A DNA stretch of 44,466 nucleotides. Source: Thermoplasmatota archaeon (lineage in GTDB: Archaea; Thermoplasmatota; E2; DHVEG-1). How positions within the stretch are numbered: position 1 is the first letter of the stretch; each line of letters begins with the position of its first letter. The stretch lies in contig JAUXAU010000016.1 in assembly GCA_030619765.1 (NCBI GenBank), forward strand, positions 1-44,466, given 5' to 3'. Shown one piece after another: positions 1-6,915 of this stretch. Both the position numbers and the translations under genes were made by a program. Below the pieces are notes generated by a model that did not search any database, was not told where the DNA came from, and saw nothing but the letters and a program-made list of their open reading frames with translations.

Positions 1-1
1 T

Positions 2-196
2 ACATCTAGAACAGATAATATTGCTAAGAAGACTGGAAGTTTTTTAGCAGCAGATTATATTACAAAACCTTTTGATATAGATGATTTAAAGAGAAGAATT
101 GATAAGATTTTGAAGAACAGTAATCATTTAAAAAAAGAAGACTTAAAGAAAAGAATTGATAAGATTTTGAAGAAGAGTAGTCATTTACAAAAATAG
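2..196 (+). CDS. Response regulator receiver domain, C-terminal fragment (5' end outside window)
   Basis: The open frame enters from the left edge and stops at 194-196, giving 64 residues. The segment AADYITKPFDIDDLKRRI is the typical end of a CheY-like receiver domain: the conserved Lys-Pro pair (K of TKPF) before helix alpha5, then an amphipathic basic helix. No output domain follows, so this is either a stand-alone receiver or a protein whose receiver is C-terminal. The tail after alpha5 is a duplicated basic helix (see the repeat at 83-196). The phosphoacceptor Asp lies outside the window. The family call rests on about 25 residues, so it is good but not certain; partner kinase and role cannot be told. 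Confidence 0.72.
   Translation, partial: TSRTDNIAKKTGSFLAADYITKPFDIDDLKRRIDKILKNSNHLKKEDLKKRIDKILKKSSHLQK
83..196 (+). repeat. 57-bp direct tandem duplication in the response-regulator tail
   Basis: Copies at 83-139 and 140-196 have a period of exactly 57 bp (19 codons) and differ at only a few positions. Both encode a unit reading LK(R/K)RIDKILK followed by a short polar stretch, so the duplication stays in frame and doubles the C-terminal basic helix. Confidence 0.85.
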
Positions 197-439
197 TTCT
201 GTAGAATACTGATGTAGCATCATAAATAATTAGATAATTAATTAGTTGTCAACCATTATCACGATATGTGTGTTAAGTTTATATATTATAACTAATCGGC
301 TATCAAAATAGGGTTTTCAACAGAAGAAAGTAAATATATGAACTATACATTTAATATATAATTTTAGAATATACTAGTATGAAAACAAAATTACCCTAAC
401 GAATAAGTATATCAAATACAATTGTACTATTGAAAACAC

Positions 440-1078
440 ATGTTTGAACTCGAAAGAGAAAGGTTAGTTAACAACCTTGTAAGAGAAGGATATATAAAAA
501 GTGATGAAGTAAAAAAAGCATTCCTGAAAGTTCCTAGGGAAATATTTGTACCAGATTCTTTAAAAATGAGGGCATACGTAGATACGCCGCTTGAAATTGG
601 TAAAGGACAAACAATTTCAGCACCCCACATGGTAGCAATAATGTGCGAAGCATTAGATGTTAAAAAAGGACAAAAAATTCTGGAAATCGGGGCAGGATCT
701 GGCTACCATGCAGCTATTGTAGCTTACCTTGTTGGAGAAAAAGGTCATGTGTACACAATCGAAAGATTTGAAAAACTTGCAAATAGAGCTCAAGAAAACC
801 TTAAACAAGCAAGCATAACAAGCGTTAATGTAGAAATTGGAGATGGTTCTGAGGGTTTTGAAAAATACAAACCATATGATCGTATCTATGTCACATGTGC
901 ATCTCCTGGAGTACCTCAACCGCTTTTAAATCAGCTTAAAGATTCTGGAAAACTTCTGATACCTGTTGGAAAAATGTTTTGTGAGCTAAAATTAATAGAA
1001 AAAAAAGGCGAAGATATCTTATCAAAGGACCTTGGAGGTTGTGTTTTTGTTCCTCTTGTTGGAAGGCACGGTCATTAG
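440..1078 (+). CDS. pcm: Protein-L-isoaspartate O-methyltransferase
   Basis: A cytoplasmic SAM-dependent methyltransferase that methylates L-isoaspartyl residues in damaged proteins so they can be repaired. All landmarks are present in 212 residues, the family's normal length: VPREIFVP near residue 31, the PCMT signature GQTISAPHM at 56-64, SAM motif I LEIGAGSGYHAA at 81-92, and the post-motif segment VTCASPGVP at 151-159. The ATG at 440 has no Shine-Dalgarno-like sequence in front of it; an AT-rich element about 30-35 nt upstream is consistent with a leaderless transcript. It converges on the DUF355 gene with one base between the stop codons. Confidence 0.95.
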   Translation: MFELERERLVNNLVREGYIKSDEVKKAFLKVPREIFVPDSLKMRAYVDTPLEIGKGQTISAPHMVAIMCEALDVKKGQKILEIGAGSGYHAAIVAYLVGEKGHVYTIERFEKLANRAQENLKQASITSVNVEIGDGSEGFEKYKPYDRIYVTCASPGVPQPLLNQLKDSGKLLIPVGKMFCELKLIEKKGEDILSKDLGGCVFVPLVGRHGH

Positions 1079-1079
1079 A

Positions 1080-1583
1080 TTATAGTTTGTATTGTATATC
1101 TCGTAAAAACTTCTTTCTCCAAGAAATTTCTTCTTTATTTTCTATACCTTTTGGAATGAATCCGTCTATAACGCCAAGAATTCCTCGCCCTGTCTCATTT
1201 CCCATTTTTGACTCTGCTATTACTACTTTTGTGGGATTAGCTGTTGCACAGTAAATTGAGCAAACCTCTGGAATGTTTTTTATAGCGTTTAAAACGTTTA
1301 TCGGAAAACAATCTTTCATGAAAACTATGAAGGAGTGCCCTGCTCCAATGCTCTTTGCATTATTTTCTGCAAGTTTCTTAAGTGCTTCATCGTTTCCTTC
1401 ACTTCTTATTTTGCATGCTCCACTTGCTTCACAGAATGCAATGCCAAATTTCCCATTAGAAACAATTGTTATCATTGCTTCATAGAGATCCTCTACAGAT
1501 TTGATAAAATGGGTTTGTCCCAATATGAAATTTATATCATCAGATTTTTCTATTTCAACGATTTTTATTTCTACATCTTTCAT
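1080..1583 (-). CDS. Adenosine-specific kinase family protein (DUF355, PF04008)
   Basis: Residues around FGIAFCEASGACKIRSEGND, GAGHSFIVFMKDCFPINVLNAI and CSIYCATANPTKVVIAE match the small archaeal/bacterial family named adenosine-specific kinase (DUF355). The whole protein is this one domain, about 167 residues. I chose the ATG at 1583 rather than the in-frame ATG at 1601 because an AGGGGAGAA ribosome binding site sits between them, five bases before 1583. The family name comes from structural and ligand-binding work on homologues; the physiological role is poorly settled, so a nucleoside-binding or kinase role is family knowledge and not shown here. Monocistronic and convergent with pcm. Confidence 0.8.
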   Translation of the reverse strand: MKDVEIKIVEIEKSDDINFILGQTHFIKSVEDLYEAMITIVSNGKFGIAFCEASGACKIRSEGNDEALKKLAENNAKSIGAGHSFIVFMKDCFPINVLNAIKNIPEVCSIYCATANPTKVVIAESKMGNETGRGILGVIDGFIPKGIENKEEISWRKKFLRDIQYKL

Positions 1584-1688
1584 AGTTTCTCCCCTATTCA
1601 TTAATGTGAATTTATAATGAAAAGATAGTATATAAAATAGTGTAGAAGCAGCTAATTAGTTTCCCTGTATTTTGGATCAAGAATGCCT

Positions 1689-3461
1689 TTATTTCAGTAA
1701 TCTATTTGCTAATACCTGTCGTACTTTACCAAGCATTCCGCCGCCACTCGAACTTCTTAAGAATAATAGTAAATAATCTACGATATCAGTGTCTATCATG
1801 TTTCCATCTGCATCATATGCATATGCTGTTATTCTGAAAAGCCCGAAAGGAAGAGTGATATATGCATCAGCGCCATCGGACATATCGTCATCCAATTCTT
1901 CTGTACTCATATTCCATAAAATTTGAAAAGCTTCAAATCTTACAGAATCTACTGCTTCGGTGACGGTCGCGTTTACATATAAACTGCTACCAGTAGAAAT
2001 CATGCCTGTAATTCCCAGTTTTTCAAACGCATTAAGGAATATATAAGATTTTTCAAAGGTTAATATATGGAAATATATAAAACCTGGTTCGAGGTTCTCA
2101 ATCTCTATTTGTTTTGAAATTGATACATTAAATATTTCTGACCAGTCGCCCTCTTCATCGTGTATATCCTTTGCTTTCACTTTTATTCCATACACTCCAC
2201 TCTCATTCCAACTGTAACTTGTTACTACAGGGTTGGTAATATCAAATGGTCCTATCCAGCCACTAAAGTTACCGTCTCCCCAGTCCCACATGTAATAAAC
2301 GTCATCTCCTTCAGGGTCAGACGTTATAGCTGAAAAGCTATGATTTATTCCTGGGCCTCCGAAGGCTGGTCCAGATATTATGCTTGGCGGGTAAGGAGGT
2401 TGGTTTCCTGCAGTTGTGAATTCCCACATAGGGCTTTCTGCTGAGGCACCAATATCATCCCAGGCAACAATCTGCCAGTAATAAGTTTCAATATTATTAA
2501 GCGTTCCAGGGTCATACATGGAGGCAGATTGATTATTGGAAACTATAGGTAGAGATGAGCTATTTGTTCCAAAATACACATCATAAGTAACAGTATCGCC
2601 AGGATCGGGATCACCACCCGTCCAACTTATATCCACATTTATATCAACGCCAGATGAACCATTTGCCGGAGATGCATTGGTTGGTTGGTACGGCGGATGA
2701 TTTATTCCTGTGGTAAAATTCCATAAAGGACTTTCGTTAAAAGCGCTATTGTTATCCCATGCTATAATCTTCCAGTAATAGGTCGTATTATTATTAAGTA
2801 TTCCAGGAGCGTACATAGTAGCTGTTTGATTGTTAACAACCTCTGGTGGTGTACTATTTGTTCCAAAGTGTACAACATAGGTTACTGGATCACCATCAGG
2901 GTCACCACCTGTCCAACTCAGAACTGCATCAAGGCGTACTCCTGTTGAGCCATTTGCTGGATTAGGATTACTTGGTTGATACGGTGGATGATTCTGTTCT
3001 ACTTCTGTAGTAAACTCCCACACAGGGCTTTCGTTAAAAGCGCTATTGTTATCCCATGCTATAATCTTCCAATAATAGGTCGTATTATAGTTCATTATTC
3101 CAGGATCATAGGTAGTATTTGTTTGATTAATTGACACTTGAGGTGGAGACGAAATATTACCAAAATATACATCATATGTTACGGGGTCCCCATCAGGATC
3201 ACCACCAGTCCAACTCAAATCCATATCAAAATAAACATCTATAGAGCCATTTGCTGGAGAAGCATTGGTTGGCTGGTAAGGAGGCAGATTAGCCCTTCCT
3301 CCTGATTCCATCGCAGTTTTTGAATCAGTTAATGAAGTACGATTGTTACTGGTAAGGTTTTGCCAATAATAACCTGTATCATAATCAATGATTCCGGAAA
3401 CCGGTAAAACCGCTAATATTAGCCCTATACAAATCAATATACCAATTACTTTTTTTTTCAT
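1689..3461 (-). CDS. Secreted modular protein: three Fn3-like modules, one PKD domain, Ig-like C-terminus
   Basis: The start is the ATG at 3461: GGGGGAT lies four to five bases upstream, whereas the ATG 12 bases further out would place that site inside the gene. Residues 1-25 form a signal peptide (MKKKVIGILICIGLILAV). Three near-identical modules of about 99 residues follow, each running from PPYQPxNxxPANGS through LSWTGGDPDGDPVTY and TYYWKIIAWD to a W-F-T-T end. A PKD domain (YYMWDWGDG) and a C-terminal Ig-like domain related to those ending the 35243 and 36778 proteins come next. Sequons (NQT, NNT, NES, NGS) are very frequent, consistent with a glycosylated surface protein. There is no C-terminal membrane anchor. 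A binding or adhesion role is likely, but no ligand can be named. Confidence 0.82.
   Translation of the reverse strand: MKKKVIGILICIGLILAVLPVSGIIDYDTGYYWQNLTSNNRTSLTDSKTAMESGGRANLPPYQPTNASPANGSIDVYFDMDLSWTGGDPDGDPVTYDVYFGNISSPPQVSINQTNTTYDPGIMNYNTTYYWKIIAWDNNSAFNESPVWEFTTEVEQNHPPYQPSNPNPANGSTGVRLDAVLSWTGGDPDGDPVTYVVHFGTNSTPPEVVNNQTATMYAPGILNNNTTYYWKIIAWDNNSAFNESPLWNFTTGINHPPYQPTNASPANGSSGVDINVDISWTGGDPDPGDTVTYDVYFGTNSSSLPIVSNNQSASMYDPGTLNNIETYYWQIVAWDDIGASAESPMWEFTTAGNQPPYPPSIISGPAFGGPGINHSFSAITSDPEGDDVYYMWDWGDGNFSGWIGPFDITNPVVTSYSWNESGVYGIKVKAKDIHDEEGDWSEIFNVSISKQIEIENLEPGFIYFHILTFEKSYIFLNAFEKLGITGMISTGSSLYVNATVTEAVDSVRFEAFQILWNMSTEELDDDMSDGADAYITLPFGLFRITAYAYDADGNMIDTDIVDYLLLFLRSSSGGGMLGKVRQVLANRLLK
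2731..3088 (-). repeat. Near-identical 61-bp direct repeats marking duplicated Fn3-like modules
   Basis: Positions 2731-2791 and 3028-3088 differ at one base in 61 and lie exactly 297 bp (99 codons, one module) apart. The segment encodes the TTYYWKIIAWDNNSAFNES part of adjacent Fn3-like modules. Identity at this level, including third codon positions, points to recent duplication or gene conversion between modules of the same gene. Confidence 0.85.
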
Positions 3462-3704
3462 GGTATCCCCCATTTATCCTTTTTCAAATTCATTTTATTT
3501 TACTATTCTGTGTATATATAATACTTTCTATTTATTTAAATGTTCTGTATGGAAAATATATTTCAACTTGTATTTAAAATTTATTTATCAAAAATATAGA
3601 GATAATATAAAACAAAACCGACAATTTAATATTCTTTAGGAAAAATATGTCAATTTTTATTTAAATATTAGAATGGTGCAATATCAATTTTTCATCAACT
3701 ACTA

Positions 3705-3884
3705 TCATTTTGAGTGGTATTTGCTCCATCTTACCCGTCTAGGAACACGTTTTAATTTTATCATATTCTTATGACATTTGTTTTTACAAAAATAGAGTAC
3801 GGTACCATCTTTTCTAACAAAAATTTTTCCAGTTCCAGGTTCGATTTCACTCCCACAAAACGAGCAATTCCTTCTTTCTACCAT
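3705..3884 (-). CDS. rpl24e: 50S ribosomal protein L24e
   Basis: A 59-residue zinc-ribbon ribosomal protein. It opens with [11 protein letters not shown] and has Cys7-x2-Cys10 and Cys33-x3-Cys37 ([10 protein letters not shown]), then the conserved basic end around [15 protein letters not shown] at 3884, stop TGA at 3705-3707. It starts 12 nt after the S28e stop and is the third gene of the L7Ae-S28e-L24e run, a widely conserved archaeal gene order, although the ndk and infB genes that often follow are absent here. Confidence 0.95.
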   Translation of the reverse strand: MVERRNCSFCGSEIEPGTGKIFVRKDGTVLYFCKNKCHKNMIKLKRVPRRVRWSKYHSK

Positions 3885-3896
3885 GAAAAATAACCT

Positions 3897-4106
3897 CTAT
3901 TTTGGCCCACCTAGTTTCTTTGCTTCTCGTTGAGTTTCATTTAACATTAAGATATCGCCTAATCGAACTGGCCCCATAACGTTACGAGTTATAATTTTAC
4001 CTTTATCTCTTCCATCCAAAACTCGAACCTTCACTTGAGAGGCTTCACCAGCCATCCCTGTTCTGTCAATAATTTCTACTATCTCACAAGGGGTTCCTTC
4101 TATCAT
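3897..4106 (-). CDS. rps28e: 30S ribosomal protein S28e
   Basis: A complete 69-residue S28e. The OB-fold protein carries the conserved segments [36 protein letters not shown] and [13 protein letters not shown]. Its ATG lies four bases after the L7Ae stop codon, so it is cotranscribed and probably translationally coupled with L7Ae. It has no strong ribosome binding site of its own. Confidence 0.96.
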   Translation of the reverse strand: MIEGTPCEIVEIIDRTGMAGEASQVKVRVLDGRDKGKIITRNVMGPVRLGDILMLNETQREAKKLGGPK

Positions 4107-4110
4107 AATT

Positions 4111-4482
4111 CTAGCCCTGTTTCTTTAATGCACCTATCTTTTTAACAATGTTCTCAATCATATCTTTTTCTTTTCCGGGATCGATAACAGCTACTGCACT
4201 TGTAGAAGTTCCCAAACCTGCTGCATTACCCAACTCTTCTTTACTCGGAACATAAGTATATGGAATATTTTTTTCTTCACACAATATTGGCATATGAGCA
4301 AGAATCTCCTCTGGAGAAACATCCTCAGCCATTACAACAAGCTTTGCCTGGCCTCTTTCTACATGTTTTGTTGCTTCATTTGCACCTTTTCCTATCTTCC
4401 CACTATCTCGAGCCTTTTCTATCAATTCATAGGCTAAATCTTGCATTTCTTTTGATGCTCGAAATCTTATATACATAGCCAT
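4111..4482 (-). CDS. rpl7ae: Ribosomal protein L7Ae, kink-turn binding
   Basis: This 123-residue RNA-binding protein is part of the large ribosomal subunit and, in archaea, also of box C/D and H/ACA snoRNPs and RNase P. Diagnostic segments are [38 protein letters not shown], shown here only as the family's RNA-binding core from residue 30 to 67, and [15 protein letters not shown] near residue 76. The start at 4482 has a strong GGAGG seven bases upstream. It is first in the L7Ae-S28e-L24e operon, with a promoter and an unusually long leader (see 4483-4562). Confidence 0.96.
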   Translation of the reverse strand: MAMYIRFRASKEMQDLAYELIEKARDSGKIGKGANEATKHVERGQAKLVVMAEDVSPEEILAHMPILCEEKNIPYTYVPSKEELGNAAGLGTSTSAVAVIDPGKEKDMIENIVKKIGALKKQG

Positions 4483-4562
4483 ATTTTAGCCTCCTTTCAG
4501 AGCTTTCATCGATTTTTTTCCTTAAGGAATGTAAAGTTGGAATGTAGGGCCCATATAAAAAT
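4483..4562 (-). promoter_or_regulatory. L7Ae operon promoter and roughly 48-nt leader with box C/D-like elements
   Basis: Read on the minus strand, a TATA-like ATTTTTATAT (4562-4553) predicts transcription from about 4530. The leader then carries GATGA (4510-4506), CTGA (4500-4497) and GGAGG (4494-4490) before the start codon. GATGA and CTGA are the cores of boxes C and D, which build the kink-turn that L7Ae binds. Flanking complementarity for a proper stem is weak, so a regulatory kink-turn is only a suggestion. TATA box and GGAGG are well supported. Confidence 0.55.
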
Positions 4563-4602
4563 CTTTTTCAGGAAAAAAACAGTGTTATCATTTTTCTATT
4601 TT

Positions 4603-5718
4603 TTAAATTGGCAATGGAATTCTTTCAACTTCTAATCTATCAGCAGTCGGGTATTCTTCCACCATAAAACATTTACATCCCTTCATTTTAAGTTCAAAAG
4701 CAATTTTTTCTAAAATCCATAATCCAATTTCAATCCTACTTTTTTCTTTGTTTAAAAAAATAAATTTTTCTGGGATATCATATTTTTCTTTCAATGAGGT
4801 AAATAATTGATCTAAAGGTGCATCTTGTTTGTATATCGCGCCTTTAATTATTGTTCCTTCGTCTGTTATAACTTCATATTCTTTAGCAATATTTCGTGCC
4901 CTACGCTTTATCCTATTTTTGAGTTGAATACCATCTTTGAAAGAAACTGAACAATAATGGACCCCTATGTCAAAGTCTTCGTTATTTGCCATATTTAAAA
5001 CAGCAATAGCAGATTCTTGGCTACCCTTAACCGCTGCAGAAATATCATCCTTAGCTACATAATTCTTATTATTTAACGATTCACAGTTTCTCTCAGAATA
5101 TTCAAGTTCATTTAGATTGACCCAACGTAATTCATTATCATCTGCCCATTTAATTAGAGAAAACATTTCTTCTTCCATATCTGGAATGACAGGTATTTCC
5201 AATGCAACATCTATTTGTGTATCTAACACATTTTTAATTGAAACTTTTATTGGGCTATTATCCATATCACTCCAGTATTCAGGAAATGGATGAAATCTTA
5301 CTTCATCAAGTCCAACGGAGGCAAGCTCCACTATGCGATCTGCATTTTTGAGACCCGATGTATATAAATGAATGTGAAATTCGGATCCAAATACATCTTT
5401 CAAAAGAGATATATATTTTTTTACTCTTTTCCAAACAATCAGCGGATCCCCTCCTGTAATGCCAGCCCCAGTTGCATCAATATACTCTGCTTCACGAATC
5501 AATTTTTTTGTGTCATCTTCGTTGTCTAACTCCCATTCATTAGCGAATATTCGATCCTTTCCACCTTTTTTAAAGCTCAAAGGACAGTAAAAACATTTAG
5601 AAGGGCATAGGCCTGTCGCCAGCACCACCATTTTTGAACCTTGTGCACACATCTTACATGCAGGTGATAAAGGAGCAATGTATAAACTGTTATTAAGCCA
5701 AGAAGTGATTTCTTTCAT
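4603..5718 (-). CDS. Radical SAM protein of the COG2108-like archaeal family
   Basis: A 371-residue cytoplasmic radical SAM enzyme. The 4Fe-4S/SAM motif is C38-x3-C42-x2-C45 (GLCPSKCFYC), preceded by a second Cys pair C21-x2-C24 (ACKMCAQGSKM). The SAM-binding GGE-type motif appears as ATGAGITGGDPL near residue 82-93, and later strands include IHLYTSG, EVRFHPFP and VALEIPVIPDM. The extra N-terminal CxxC and the general layout resemble the archaeal family described as related to pyruvate-formate-lyase-activating enzyme (COG2108), whose reaction is unknown. No SD is visible before the ATG at 5718, so a leaderless start is likely. It stands alone between the ribosomal run and tRNA-Ile. Confidence 0.8.
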   Translation of the reverse strand: MKEITSWLNNSLYIAPLSPACKMCAQGSKMVVLATGLCPSKCFYCPLSFKKGGKDRIFANEWELDNEDDTKKLIREAEYIDATGAGITGGDPLIVWKRVKKYISLLKDVFGSEFHIHLYTSGLKNADRIVELASVGLDEVRFHPFPEYWSDMDNSPIKVSIKNVLDTQIDVALEIPVIPDMEEEMFSLIKWADDNELRWVNLNELEYSERNCESLNNKNYVAKDDISAAVKGSQESAIAVLNMANNEDFDIGVHYCSVSFKDGIQLKNRIKRRARNIAKEYEVITDEGTIIKGAIYKQDAPLDQLFTSLKEKYDIPEKFIFLNKEKSRIEIGLWILEKIAFELKMKGCKCFMVEEYPTADRLEVERIPLPI

Positions 5719-5778
5719 TTGATTTATGATATTGGTTCATGGTATTAAACTATCTATTATACCATAAGAAAAGACGTA

Positions 5779-5853
5779 TGGGCTCGGAGAGATTTGAACT
5801 CTCGACCTCCCGGTTATCAGCCGGGTGCTCCAACCAACCTAAGCTACGAGCCC
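5779..5853 (-). tRNA. tRNA-Ile (anticodon GAT)
   Basis: The minus strand folds into a full cloverleaf. The acceptor stem is GGGCTCG/CGAGCCC with discriminator A at 5779, the anticodon stem is CCCGG/CCGGG around the loop CTGATAA (anticodon GAT), and the T arm contains GAGAGTTCAAATCTCTC. There is no intron, and CCA is not encoded. A TATA-like AATTTTTAT at 5889-5881 lies about 30 nt upstream of the mature 5' end. Confidence 0.97.
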
Positions 5854-6094
5854 AATTGAAGGTGATAATACACTTTTCCTATAAAAATTAATTCCACGAT
5901 ACAATTTTGCGTCACCTTTTTATCCGTTATCCGATGATTTCTTCAGATTATTGATGTACTTATAAAAGTCAAGTATTTCTACAGTAGAATCTGTGCTAAT
6001 ATGAAATAATACTCGAAAAAAATAAAGAGAAATTTGGTTTATCACTAAAGATATAGTATCCTATTGAAAATTGTAATTGATGAAAGCATTGGTT
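5854..6094. other. Intergenic spacer between tRNA-Ile and the 6095 gene
   Basis: Apart from the tRNA promoter at its left end, this AT-rich stretch shows no convincing gene. A 7-bp inverted repeat (AAGGTGA/TCACCTT) lies near 5858-5864 and 5912-5918. A 41-codon GTG-started minus-strand frame (5920-6045) was considered and not accepted. Confidence 0.5.
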
Positions 6095-6625
6095 TTAGAG
6101 TTGATTCATTCCAGCAGTCTGGCTTTGGGATGCATAGGTAGTGTAGACATTACCAGTGACTTTGGATTGGGTAACATGAGTGGGAACATGAGTAACTTTA
6201 GGACCGATATATGTGATAGATAAATCAAGAGTTACTGTTTCTCCATCGTTCACATAGATGGGGCCGGCCCATGCACCTATATATAAAGGTAATCTAGCAG
6301 CTCGGACAAATAGATACCTACCTGGTTCAACTTGCATTTCGTATGTGCCTTTACCGTTTATTAATAGGTGTGTAATAGCGAAACCAAATTCTCTACCACC
6401 ATCTGACTTGTTGCCAAATGCTGCTACTCTCACAAAAGCTACAGGATTACCATTCTGATTGGTAACTGTTCCTTTTATAGTACCCGTACCAATCTTTTGC
6501 AATGGTATTGATCTATCTTTTTCTATTCGATGTGAGCCCAGTGCTGCACCTGCTGTAAAACAGGCACTAACGACGGTTAAAACAATGAGACCTCCAACTA
6601 GAATCGACAACAATTCTTTCTTCAT
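6095..6625 (-). CDS. Small secreted protein with a carboxypeptidase-regulatory-like beta-sandwich
   Basis: Of 176 residues, 1-27 form a hydrophobic signal sequence. VVSAC near residue 18-22 fits a lipobox, so a lipoprotein is possible. Residues about 47-135 form a CarboxypepD_reg/Cna-B-like domain: GTIKGTVTNQNGNPVAFVRV, then YEMQVEPGRYLFVRA, then YVNDGETVTLDLSI. The Thr/Gln-rich tail resembles a linker. The gene has the secreted-gene promoter layout, with a TATA box at 6668-6676 and a GGGG site ten bases before the ATG. It lies next to an M14 peptidase that carries the same type of beta-sandwich, but has its own promoter. Function is unknown; a passive surface or adhesive role is plausible. 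Confidence 0.7.
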   Translation of the reverse strand: MKKELLSILVGGLIVLTVVSACFTAGAALGSHRIEKDRSIPLQKIGTGTIKGTVTNQNGNPVAFVRVAAFGNKSDGGREFGFAITHLLINGKGTYEMQVEPGRYLFVRAARLPLYIGAWAGPIYVNDGETVTLDLSITYIGPKVTHVPTHVTQSKVTGNVYTTYASQSQTAGMNQL

Positions 6626-6667
6626 ATTTTAGCCCCTTTTTTATCAAAATAATATAAGACATTATAG

Positions 6668-6676
6668 TATATAAAT
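6668..6676 (-). promoter_or_regulatory. TATA box for the 6095-6625 gene
   Basis: Minus-strand ATTTATATA. The GGGG ribosome binding site begins about 40 nt downstream, followed by the ATG at 6625. Confidence 0.6.
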
Positions 6677-6743
6677 TTTTATAAAAAATAACCTTATTTT
6701 TCTGAAATTATCATAAAATAAAAGGAGAAAGGAATGCATAGTG

Positions 6744-6902
6744 CTAAGATACCCCAAGTACAAAAAACAGAAGTATTAAGGCGTTTTTTTCCTCTATCTT
6801 ATCTGCAACAGTTACAGTTATTGTTGGTTTGCCAAATCCAAAGACAAGAGACTTTACTGTTTCTGATGTCCCAGGCACAAGACTGGGAATTGTACCAATC
6901 TT
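6744..6902 (-). pseudogene. Orphan C-terminal tail homologous to the end of the upstream M14 peptidase
   Basis: A 52-codon open stretch on the minus strand, closed upstream by TAG (6903-6905) and downstream by TAG (6744-6746), has no start codon. It encodes KIGTIPSLVPGTSETV, then SLVFGFGKPTITVTVADKIE and a hydrophobic end. This matches the last part of the peptidase just upstream (GTTPSIPDGGEVIV, then LILGFGNTKITVTM), but in a different frame and 13 bases past that gene's stop. It looks like the remnant of a duplicated or replaced 3' end of a secreted protein gene. Confidence 0.7.
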
Positions 6903-6915
6903 CTAATTTATAGTA

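Noticed and set aside
2731-3088. CRISPR-like reading of the regularly spaced repeats
   Set aside because: Repeats are 297 bp apart, in frame, and encode duplicated protein modules; there are no spacers.
5920-6045. 41-codon minus-strand frame with GTG start, containing a hydrophobic-to-charged stretch faintly like a toxin C-terminus
   Set aside because: No ribosome binding site, very short, AT-rich composition, and the resemblance is too weak to name.
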